6,444 bases of DNA from Gemmatimonadota bacterium (GTDB taxonomy: Bacteria; Gemmatimonadota; Gemmatimonadetes; Gemmatimonadales; GWC2-71-9): NCBI GenBank assembly GCA_016880225.1, contig JAEHDT010000148.1, positions 1-6,444 of the forward strand. The letters are read 5' to 3'. Below the pieces are notes generated by a model. It was not told the origin of the DNA. It worked only from the letters and a program-made list of their open reading frames with translations, and searched no databases. The stretch's first letter is position 1; the number at the start of each line of letters is the position of its first letter. A program made the translations under genes and the position numbers. This document shows, piece by piece, positions 1 through 5,232 of this stretch.

Positions 1-796
1 CGCGCGGACCATGTCGGAGTTCCGCCGCCGCTACCGCAACGACGTGGATCTCTTCCTGGTGGACGATGTGCATTTCCTCGAGGGCAAGGAGATGACCCAA
101 GAGGAGTTCTTCCACACCTTCAACGCGCTGTTCGAGGGCCACAAGCAGATCGTGCTCACGTCCGACCGCCCGCCCAAGGAGATCCCCGGGCTCGAGGACC
201 GGCTGATCTCGCGCTTCGAGTGGGGCCTCGTCGCCGACATCGGTCACCCCGATCTCGAGCACCGCATCGCGATCCTGCGCAAGAAGGCGGAGCAGGACCA
301 CCTCGAGCTGACGATTCCGGACGACGTGCTGCGTTTCATCGCGGAGCACATCCGCTCGAGCGTGCGCGAGCTGGAGGGCTGCATCATCAAGCTGCTGCTG
401 TTCGCCTCGCTCAAGAACCGCGAAGTGACCATCGAGCTGGCCCGGGAAGCCTTGTCGGACAAGATCCGTCAGGGTGAGGAAGCGCCGAGCGCCGCCGGTC
501 AGCCCACACCGAGCATCGACCGTGTGCAGGAGGTGGTGGCGCGCCGCTGGGGAGTGACGCCCGAAGGACTCCGCTCCAAGGCGCGAACCAAGACTCTCAC
601 CATCCCCCGGCAGGTCGCGATGTACCTGGCGCGCGACATGCTGGGGATGCAGCTCGTCGAGATCGGCCAGGCGTTCGGGGGACGCGACCACTCCACGGTC
701 ATCCATTCCGTGGACAAGGTCGAGCGCCAGATGATGCGCGATCGGACGTTCAAGGAGCGCGTCGAAATGGCGCGCCAGGAGTTGTCCGCACTATAG
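1..796 (+). CDS. dnaA: Chromosomal replication initiator DnaA, C-terminal part (5' end outside window)
   Basis: DnaA is the AAA+ ATPase that binds DnaA boxes at oriC, melts the origin and loads the helicase. The reading frame is open from base 2, so the 5' end lies upstream; the ATG at 11 is internal. Counting from that Met: Walker B VDLFLVDDVHFL (Asp18-Asp19), sensor I IVLTSDRPP (47-55), box VII/arginine finger LISRFEWGL (65-73), and sensor II VRELEG (118-123). A variable linker follows (about 150-170), then DNA-binding domain IV with PRQVAMYLA and the signature GGRDHSTV (223-230). By alignment to E. coli DnaA from memory, Arg192 corresponds to minor-groove Arg399, and Ser228 stands where E. 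coli has Thr435. About 262 of the usual 440-500 residues are present. The gene ends directly against the putative origin, and dnaN follows in the same direction. Identity is essentially certain. Confidence 0.98.
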   Translation, partial: ARTMSEFRRRYRNDVDLFLVDDVHFLEGKEMTQEEFFHTFNALFEGHKQIVLTSDRPPKEIPGLEDRLISRFEWGLVADIGHPDLEHRIAILRKKAEQDHLELTIPDDVLRFIAEHIRSSVRELEGCIIKLLLFASLKNREVTIELAREALSDKIRQGEEAPSAAGQPTPSIDRVQEVVARRWGVTPEGLRSKARTKTLTIPRQVAMYLARDMLGMQLVEIGQAFGGRDHSTVIHSVDKVERQMMRDRTFKERVEMARQELSAL

Positions 797-816
797 CCAA
801 CATGTGAGAGGGGTCG

Positions 817-854
817 TGTGGGTAGGTGTGGGAACGGCGCCGGGGTGTGGGGAA
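817..854 (-). promoter_or_regulatory. Cluster of three DnaA-box-like nonamers
   Basis: Three tandem nonamers begin with TGTGGG: 817-825 TGTGGGTAG, 827-835 TGTGGGAAC and 846-854 TGTGGGGAA. On the reverse strand they read CTACCCACA, GTTCCCACA and TTCCCCACA. Against the TTATCCACA consensus they match 7, 6 and 7 of 9 positions, and all three carry C in place of T at position 4. Their starts are 10 and 19 bp apart, close to one and two helical turns, so bound DnaA would lie on one face of the helix. They sit immediately downstream of the dnaA stop. DnaA binding is inferred. Confidence 0.6.
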
Positions 855-873
855 TCCCGCGGATACCAACAGT

Positions 874-895
874 CCCAACACTTGGGTCACGTGAC
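874..895. repeat. Two adjoining palindromes: CCCAA-CAC-TTGGG and GTCACGTGAC
   Basis: CCCAA (874-878) and TTGGG (882-886) form a 5-bp inverted repeat around CAC. The last G of the first is the first base of the perfect 10-bp palindrome GTCACGTGAC (886-895). Together they span 22 bp between the left box cluster and the unwinding region. Such dyads are typical binding sites for dimeric proteins, for example an origin-binding regulator or a transcription factor acting on dnaN. No protein can be named. Confidence 0.45.
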
Positions 896-921
896 TGCGG
901 GAGGTAAGCTCCAGCCGTGGA

Positions 922-946
922 CGTGGGTTAGCATGGTTCACCCACA
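922..946. promoter_or_regulatory. Inverted pair of DnaA-box-like sites flanking the unwinding region
   Basis: TCACCCACA (938-946, forward orientation, 7 of 9 to TTATCCACA) directly precedes the C-rich block and CTA triplets. CGTGGGTTA (922-930) is its divergent partner on the opposite strand (reverse TAACCCACG, 6 of 9). Together they form a GTGGGT-N11-ACCCAC inverted repeat. The forward site is placed where the box that nucleates DnaA loading onto single-stranded trios is expected. The forward site is the better supported of the two. Confidence 0.55.
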
Positions 947-958
947 TATCCCCGCCCT

Positions 959-982
959 CTACTACTACTACTATTAGTTCTA
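959..982 (-). repeat. DnaA-trio element (trinucleotide run of the unwinding region)
   Basis: Five perfect CTA triplets (959-973) are followed by TTA (974-976), GTT (977-979) and CTA (980-982). Read 3' to 5' on the lower strand this gives GAT five times, then AAT, CAA, GAT: six consecutive matches to the DnaA-trio pattern 3'-[G/A]A[T/A]-5', one miss and one more match. The run begins 12 bp after the DnaA-box-like TCACCCACA, across the C-rich spacer 947-958. That order and strand polarity match the B. subtilis basal unwinding system, in which DnaA extends from double-stranded boxes onto one single strand. A chance microsatellite is possible but would not explain the position and polarity. Confidence 0.72.
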
Positions 983-1003
983 TCTAGTATAGCAGTAGGT
1001 TCT

Positions 1004-1012
1004 TACTCCACA
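1004..1012 (+). promoter_or_regulatory. DnaA-box-like TACTCCACA beside an A-tract
   Basis: This is the only nonamer in the spacer with the canonical TCCACA core (7 of 9 to TTATCCACA). It is followed at once by A6T3 (1012-1020), a bend-prone tract. It lies on the far side of the AT-rich region from the other boxes, about 27 bp before dnaN, so it could help anchor the melted region or let DnaA regulate dnaN. A single short match is weak evidence. Confidence 0.35.
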
Positions 1013-1024
1013 AAAAATTTGAGG

Positions 1025-1042
1025 ATGCGACGAAACGGATGA
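1025..1042 (+). CDS. Possible five-codon leader minigene overlapping the dnaN start
   Basis: ATG at 1025 opens a frame reading Met-Arg-Arg-Asn-Gly and then TGA at 1040-1042. The stop overlaps the dnaN ATG (1039-1041) as ATGA, the usual arrangement for translational coupling. The only purine-rich candidate ribosome site, GAGG (1021-1024), touches the minigene ATG and is about 14 bases from the dnaN ATG, so its spacing is poor for both. It may be a chance short frame. Confidence 0.2.
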   Translation: MRRNG

Positions 1043-2145
1043 AGTTCACGATCACGCGGGAGCAGCTGCAAGAAGGGTTGAGCGCCGTCGCTGCGGCCAT
1101 CCCGGCCAAGACCACGCTGCCGGTGCTCGCGAACGTCCTGGTCGAAGCGACCAAGCAGGGTCTACGCCTCTCGGGCACGGATCTGGACATCGCCGTGACG
1201 ACCACCGCCCCCGCTGAGGTGGACGCGGAGGGAGCGGTGACCCTGCCCGCCAAGAAGCTCGTGGACATCGCACGCGAGCTCCCGTCCGGCCCCGTGCGCT
1301 TCACGGCCGCGGGCGAATCGCGCGTCGCCATCGAATGCGGGCGCTCCAAGTTCAAGCTGCTCGGTCTGCCGCGTGAGGAATTCCCGTCGTTCCCCGCCGT
1401 CAAGTTCGACGGGGCGTGGAAGGCGGCGGCCGGCGTGGTGCACAAGCTCGTGGGGCACGTCGCCTTCGCAGCCTCGACCGAAGAGAGCCGGCCGATCCTG
1501 AACGGCGTGCTGTGGGAGCTCCGGCCCGATCACATGCGCATGGTCGCCACCAATGGACACCGGCTCGCGAAGATGGACGTGCCGGCGAAGGGCGGCTCGA
1601 CCGCCGATCTGATCGTCCCGCCCAAGGCGCTGGAGCAGATCCGTCGCCTGTTCGCCGCCGAGGAAGCGCTCGAAATCGCGCGCAGCGACAACCACATCGG
1701 GTTCCGCGCGGGCGGAACGCTGGTGTTCTCGCGCCTGATCGAAGGGCCGTATCCGAACTACGAGCAGGTGATCCCCCGGGAGAACGACAAGTTCGCCACC
1801 GCCGACAAGCTGGCAATGGCCGCGGCGCTGCGCCGCATGAGCGTGGTCGCGAGCGACCAGACGCACCGCATCCGGCTCGCTTTCTCCGGCGGGGCCGTGA
1901 AGTTCTCGGTCCAGACCCCCGACCTGGGCGAGGCGCAGGACGAGCTCGCCGTGACCTACGAGGGCGAGCCGCTCGAGATCGGCTTCAACGCGATGTACCT
2001 GCTCGAGATCCTCAAGTACATGCCCACCGACGAGGTGCGGCTCACGTTCAAGGCCCCCGAGCGTGCCGCCACGGTCGAGCCGGTGGGGTGGGACGACCCG
2101 GCGAGCTATATGGCGCTGGTGATGCCGCTGCGGCTGGTGGACTGA
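1039..2145 (+). CDS. dnaN: DNA polymerase III beta subunit (sliding clamp)
   Basis: The gene encodes the ring-shaped clamp that tethers DNA polymerase III to DNA and organises repair enzymes; with Hda-like partners it also resets DnaA. The 368-residue product has the family's normal length (about 365-380). It starts with the typical MKFTITREQL, followed by AAAIPAKTTLPVLANVL and GTDLDIAV in domain 1, SRPILNGV and MVATNGHRLAK in domain 2, and ends with YMALVMPLRLVD, the conserved hydrophobic C-terminus. The ATG at 1039 is fixed by the conserved N-terminus, although there is no well-spaced Shine-Dalgarno: GAGG at 1021-1024 is too far upstream, and a five-codon minigene overlaps the start. It is codirectional with dnaA across the putative origin. 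recF, often next, is absent; a convergent mtgA begins its stop only 60 bp downstream, and I see no strong terminator in that gap. Confidence 0.98.
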   Translation: MKFTITREQLQEGLSAVAAAIPAKTTLPVLANVLVEATKQGLRLSGTDLDIAVTTTAPAEVDAEGAVTLPAKKLVDIARELPSGPVRFTAAGESRVAIECGRSKFKLLGLPREEFPSFPAVKFDGAWKAAAGVVHKLVGHVAFAASTEESRPILNGVLWELRPDHMRMVATNGHRLAKMDVPAKGGSTADLIVPPKALEQIRRLFAAEEALEIARSDNHIGFRAGGTLVFSRLIEGPYPNYEQVIPRENDKFATADKLAMAAALRRMSVVASDQTHRIRLAFSGGAVKFSVQTPDLGEAQDELAVTYEGEPLEIGFNAMYLLEILKYMPTDEVRLTFKAPERAATVEPVGWDDPASYMALVMPLRLVD

Positions 2146-2205
2146 AGAGCGCGGCACTGCAACGACGAGACGCACAGACGCACGGCGGTCAACCGACGAC
2201 AGGAG

Positions 2206-3102
2206 TCAGGGCAGACTGTCCCGGCCGCTGTCCGCTGTTCTCCCCTGAGCATCTGTGGGTCCGGCGGTGAGACTGTCCTGCAGGCTGTCCACCGCGGGTG
2301 GGACTTCGATCATCAGCGAGTCGGCCGGCGGCAGGATGAGCGCTGGCACCGGCAGCGTGTCTGTTTCCTCCTCCGGCGGGATGTACACGTTCACACCTCG
2401 ATAGCGGGCGAGAATCAGGTCGCGCCGCGCCACCGTCCGGTCGGGGCGGAACGTGGGATTCGACGTCCGGGGGTGCGGCAGCGTGGCTGCCAGCTCCGCC
2501 GCCTGCTGCTCCGTGAGACGCGAGGCCGGCACGCCGAAGTAGGCCCGGCTGGCGGCATCGGCGCCCCAGATCCCCGGCCCCCACTCCGCCACGCTCAGGT
2601 ACAGCTCCAGGATCCTGTCCTTCGGGAGCGCGAGCTCGAGACGCAGCGCCGTCACCGCCTCCTTTACCTTGCGGAACGGATTGCGCGACGTCGAGAGGTA
2701 CAAGTTCTTGGCGAGCTGTTGCGTGATGGTACTCGCGCCGCGCAGGCGGTCGCGATGCCGCCAAGCCGCCCTCACGGCCGACCAGAATCCGCCCGCTCCG
2801 TCCATGCCGAGCGCGTCGGCGATTTCGGCGGGGTCGATGCCGTGGTGCGTGCGGAACCGGGAGTCCTCGCCGATGATGACCATGCGCTGCAGCAGCGGCG
2901 CGATGCTCTGCAAGGGAGTTGGACGGACGGCCGGACGAGGGGACCGCGTTACTCCCGCCGCCTCTCGCATCATGGCAGTCTCCCGCGGCCAGTGATCGCG
3001 CCACCACAGGGGCGGAGGCCAGACGCCGAACGCCCACACGAGGGTCGCGCCGACCGTCACTAGCGCCAGGCGGCGCGCGTTCCTAGGTTTCGCGTCCGCC
3101 AT
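2206..3102 (-). CDS. mtgA: Monofunctional peptidoglycan glycosyltransferase (GT51)
   Basis: The enzyme polymerises lipid II into glycan strands in the periplasm, anchored in the inner membrane. The 298-residue product has a basic N-terminus and one membrane segment (about 12-33, LALVTVGATLVWAFGVW), then the GT51 domain. Motifs are EDSRFRTHHGID (79-90, with catalytic Glu79), RGASTITQQLAKNLYL (121-136), RKVKEAVTALRLE (144-156) and ILELYLSVAEWGPGIWG (164-180, second Glu166), followed by AAELAATLPHP. The usual Asn of the YLN motif is Ser170. There is no transpeptidase domain, which together with the EWGPGIWG stretch favours MtgA over PBP1. A C-terminal tail (about 240-298) is acidic and proline-rich, with DSL repeated four times; it is longer than the usual family end. 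The ATG at 3102 is chosen because the membrane segment follows directly and earlier codons (up to 3339) are antisense to the kinase. This ATG overlaps the kinase ATG (3101) in CATG. Confidence 0.93.
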   Translation of the reverse strand: MADAKPRNARRLALVTVGATLVWAFGVWPPPLWWRDHWPRETAMMREAAGVTRSPRPAVRPTPLQSIAPLLQRMVIIGEDSRFRTHHGIDPAEIADALGMDGAGGFWSAVRAAWRHRDRLRGASTITQQLAKNLYLSTSRNPFRKVKEAVTALRLELALPKDRILELYLSVAEWGPGIWGADAASRAYFGVPASRLTEQQAAELAATLPHPRTSNPTFRPDRTVARRDLILARYRGVNVYIPPEEETDTLPVPALILPPADSLMIEVPPAVDSLQDSLTAGPTDAQGRTADSGRDSLP

Positions 3103-4438
3103 GCCGCTCGATCTCGCCACGCTGCGCCGCCGCCTCCAAAAAGCTCTGGGAAACGAATTTAGCGTCGGCGACGTGCTGGGCGAGGGCGGCTTTGCCGCCG
3201 TGTTCCGAGTCCGGGAGAAGGCCCTCGACCGCGATGTGGCGGTCAAGGTGCTCGACCTGGGCCAGACGCCGTCCCCGGCACTCGCCGAGCGCTTCGTGCG
3301 GGAGGCCCGCACCAGCGCCCAGCTCGAGCACCCGCACATCGTGCCGATCTACAAGGTCGGCGGCTACAAGAACCAGGTCTTGTACATCGTGATGCGCTGC
3401 CTCGAGGGGCCCTCCCTGCGACACCTGCTCGAAACGGAGCACCGGCTCGCCGTGCGCGATGCGTCCCGCATCGCACGCCAGGTAGCCGACGCGCTCGGCC
3501 ACGCGCACCAGCACGGCATCGTGCACCGCGACGTGAAGCCCGACAACATCCTGCTCGATCGCGAGGGCAGCGTGGTGGTTACGGACTTCGGGATCGCAAA
3601 GGCCGCGCAGGAGGCGCAGGAGGGAACGGTCAGCCAGCTCACGACCGAGGGCATGGTCGTCGGAACGCCCCATTACATGAGCCCGGAGCAGGCCACGGGT
3701 GAGCGCGTGGACGCCCGATCCGACATCTACTCCCTCGGCATCGTGTTGTATCAGATGCTCGCGGGCGCGCCCCCGTTCGATGGCGATTCCGCCCAGTCGA
3801 TCCTGATGAAGCAGGCGACCGCGGAGCCGGTCCCGATCCGGCGGCTGCGCGCCGACGTGTCGCCCGGGCTCGCCGCCGTGATCGATCGCACGCTCGCCAA
3901 GGATCCCGCTGAGCGCTTTCAATCTGCCGACGAGCTGAGCCAGGCGATCGCGGCGGCGCTGCCCGCCGCCCGCAGTGCGCTGCCGCTCGTCGCGGGGTGT
4001 CTCGTGGCGATCGGGGTAGCGGTCGGCGCGCTGATCCTCGGGTTGTCGCTGTTCGCGCAGCCGCCCCGCGTCTCCACGCTCGCGCCCCTGCCGGACAGCC
4101 TCGCGCGCGCGCTGCGCCGCCAGGGCACGGTCGGCGCGGGCGATGCAGCCCTGTACGTCTTCGGGCCTCGCGGTGCCGACGACACGACCCTGCTCGTCGT
4201 CACACGCCGCAGCGTGATCGTGGCGACGCCGCGCGGCGCGCGTACACATCCCCGGGACGGCGTGCGGGCACGCTTCGGCGCCGCGTTCAGGCGTGGCGTC
4301 TCGTTCCGGCTGACGCTCGTCACGCCGGCGGCGCTCTCGGACACGGTATTCACCCACTTGTCGTTGCGCGACGTGTACGTGCTGGCACCCCGGCTCGGGC
4401 GGCTGTTGGGCGCGGTTCGGGCGCCCCGCGCTCCTTAG
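3101..4438 (+). CDS. Membrane-anchored Hanks-type Ser/Thr protein kinase
   Basis: This is a signalling kinase that phosphorylates Ser/Thr on cytoplasmic targets. The 445 residues comprise a kinase domain (about 20-288), one membrane helix (about 294-319) and an outer C-terminal region (320-445). Active-site elements are intact: glycine loop GEGGFAAV (27-34), Lys49 in VAVKV, Glu68 of helix C, HRDVKPDN (142-149), DFG (162-164), GTPHYMSPE (188-196) and DIYSLGIVLYQMLAG (208-222). It should therefore be active. No PASTA, TPR or beta-propeller sensor is seen. The outer part has a beta-rich stretch around LLVVTRRSVIVATPRG (364-379) that vaguely recalls bacterial PH-like folds, and I cannot name it. 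The ATG at 3101 fits the usual 18-20 residue lead into the domain; no strong ribosome site precedes it. Its start overlaps that of divergent mtgA, and its TAG stop overlaps the TAA of the convergent barrel gene. Divergence from mtgA suggests a cell-wall link, which is inference. Confidence 0.93.
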   Translation: MPLDLATLRRRLQKALGNEFSVGDVLGEGGFAAVFRVREKALDRDVAVKVLDLGQTPSPALAERFVREARTSAQLEHPHIVPIYKVGGYKNQVLYIVMRCLEGPSLRHLLETEHRLAVRDASRIARQVADALGHAHQHGIVHRDVKPDNILLDREGSVVVTDFGIAKAAQEAQEGTVSQLTTEGMVVGTPHYMSPEQATGERVDARSDIYSLGIVLYQMLAGAPPFDGDSAQSILMKQATAEPVPIRRLRADVSPGLAAVIDRTLAKDPAERFQSADELSQAIAAALPAARSALPLVAGCLVAIGVAVGALILGLSLFAQPPRVSTLAPLPDSLARALRRQGTVGAGDAALYVFGPRGADDTTLLVVTRRSVIVATPRGARTHPRDGVRARFGAAFRRGVSFRLTLVTPAALSDTVFTHLSLRDVYVLAPRLGRLLGAVRAPRAP

Positions 4439-4442
4439 CGGG
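4425..4442. terminator. Weak hairpin over the overlapping convergent stop codons
   Basis: CCCGC (4425-4429) can pair with GCGGG (4438-4442) around an 8-base loop that contains the ends of both the kinase gene and the opposing barrel gene. The stem is symmetric and could serve both directions, but it is short and has no U-run on either strand. It may be coincidental in DNA this rich in GC. Confidence 0.2.
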
Positions 4443-5232
4443 AGAAGCGCCGGGTCGAGACGCCGTACAGGCTGAGGGCGTCGATTCGGCCCCCGTTGCC
4501 CGGGGCGGTGGCGACGAGCCCCGCCATGTCCGGACCACCGAGCGACAGACCGAAGCTCAAGCCGGCGCGCCGCAGCGAGCGATCGGTGTCGAGCCGGGCG
4601 CCGAGCCCGATCGGGAGCCCAGTGCCCTGGCGCAGGACAGCTCGCGCGCCGAAGGCGTAGCCCTGCACGCCGTCCGGCGTGAAGCGGCCGAGGCCCGACA
4701 GGTTCACCCGGCGGCCGAAGAGCTGCAGGGTGGCGCTCGGCACGTAGGTCACCCGGAGCGTGGAGTCGCGCACGCGCGGTTGACCGAGGGATTGGATCAC
4801 ACCGCCCACCGCCAGCGCCGGCATCACGTCGTACAACACCCCTAAGTCCCAGCCAGAGCTCGAGCCGCCGCCCCGGTACAGCGCCGCCGCGGCGCCGGCC
4901 GCGAGCCCCGCGTGGCCCGCGGCGAACCCCACCCGATAGGTGCCGCCGCGCGCCCCCCCCTCGAACAGATCGCGCTGGTAGCCGAACGACAAGCCGCGCG
5001 AGTTCAGCCCGACGGTGAACTGACGCAGCCGGCCGCGGGCTCCAGGGTCGCCGACGGTCAGGTCCAGATGCACCGAGGCTTCCGGGAAGCGCCCCAGCCC
5101 CGCGGGGTTCACCCACAGGGCGCGCGCGTCGCTCGCTTCGGTCGGATGGAGGTAGAGGGTGGCGCGGTTGGGCGCGACTTGTGCCGCGGCGCCGACTGCG
5201 AACAGCGGCAGCAGCGCCGACAGCCCTCGCAC
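4435..5232 (-). CDS. Predicted outer-membrane beta-barrel protein with NPAGL motif
   Basis: No precise family is recognised. From the GTG at 5232 the product is 265 residues. A signal peptide of about 18 residues (MRGLSALLPLFAVGAAAQ) is followed by a segment with ALWVNPAGLGR (38-48). NPAGL near the mature N-terminus is seen in barrel proteins of the FadL, PorV and TraF-like types. The rest alternates short amphipathic strands with Gly/Asp turns (for example SRGLSFGYQRDLF, 78-90, and LRRAGLSFGLSLGG, 210-223), as in a barrel. The C-terminus (RRFSR) lacks the classic final aromatic residue. GTG is preferred over the ATG at 5331 because it begins the signal peptide and overlaps the upstream lipoprotein stop as TAGTG, implying coupled translation; the longer N-terminus is low-complexity shadow sequence. 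Its TAA overlaps the convergent kinase TAG. Outer-membrane localisation is inference. Confidence 0.75.
   Translation of the reverse strand: MRGLSALLPLFAVGAAAQVAPNRATLYLHPTEASDARALWVNPAGLGRFPEASVHLDLTVGDPGARGRLRQFTVGLNSRGLSFGYQRDLFEGGARGGTYRVGFAAGHAGLAAGAAAALYRGGGSSSGWDLGVLYDVMPALAVGGVIQSLGQPRVRDSTLRVTYVPSATLQLFGRRVNLSGLGRFTPDGVQGYAFGARAVLRQGTGLPIGLGARLDTDRSLRRAGLSFGLSLGGPDMAGLVATAPGNGGRIDALSLYGVSTRRFSR

Larger units (their letters stand above)
797..1038. other. oriC: Putative chromosomal replication origin (oriC) between dnaA and dnaN
   Basis: This 242-bp stretch has no convincing gene. It lies between dnaA and dnaN, the commonest oriC location in bacteria. From left to right it contains three direct GTGTGGG copies (816-822, 826-832, 845-851), two adjoining palindromes (874-895), and an inverted GTGGGT/ACCCAC pair (923-928 and 940-945). 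A C-rich block (947-958), a CTA triplet run (959-973), an AT-rich tract with no long GC block (about 959-1020) and a box-like TACTCCACA (1004-1012) next to A6T3 (1012-1020) complete it. The AT content of the right third contrasts sharply with the GC-rich flanking genes, as expected for a DNA unwinding element. The dnaN promoter must also lie here or further upstream; TAGTAT/TATAG around 986-992 could be a -10, but I see no matching -35. The origin call rests on position and architecture; no strand-skew test was possible. Confidence 0.82.

Noticed and set aside
959..973. CTA run as a CRISPR or ordinary microsatellite
   Set aside because: There are no spacers or longer repeat units, so not CRISPR. 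A plain microsatellite is possible, but the flanking box, GC spacer and polarity fit a DnaA-trio better.
984..1445. Reverse-strand open frame of 153 codons from dnaN into the origin
   Set aside because: Antisense to the conserved dnaN N-terminus, with Ser/Arg-rich composition and no domain.
1162..2175. Reverse-strand open frame of 337 codons antisense to dnaN
   Set aside because: His/Arg/Gly-rich composition with no recognisable domain; it mirrors the codon structure of a certain gene.
2146..2205. Terminator between dnaN and mtgA
   Set aside because: Only a 4-bp CGGT/ACCG inverted repeat with a 2-base gap is present and there is no U-run, too weak to call.
1416..2270. Forward open frame of 284 codons overlapping dnaN and the mtgA end
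   Set aside because: Arg/Ala/Gly-rich frame-shifted shadow of dnaN that runs on into antisense of mtgA.
3103..3339. Earlier mtgA start at 3339
   Set aside because: It would add 79 Ser/Arg-rich residues fully antisense to the kinase N-terminus; the membrane segment right after the 3102 ATG supports the shorter form.
3083..5116. Very long reverse-strand open frame (677 codons) across the kinase gene
   Set aside because: The translation is Arg/Ala/Gly-rich low complexity with no motifs, and it is antisense to an intact kinase and out of frame with the barrel gene. It is a typical stop-poor shadow in GC-rich DNA.
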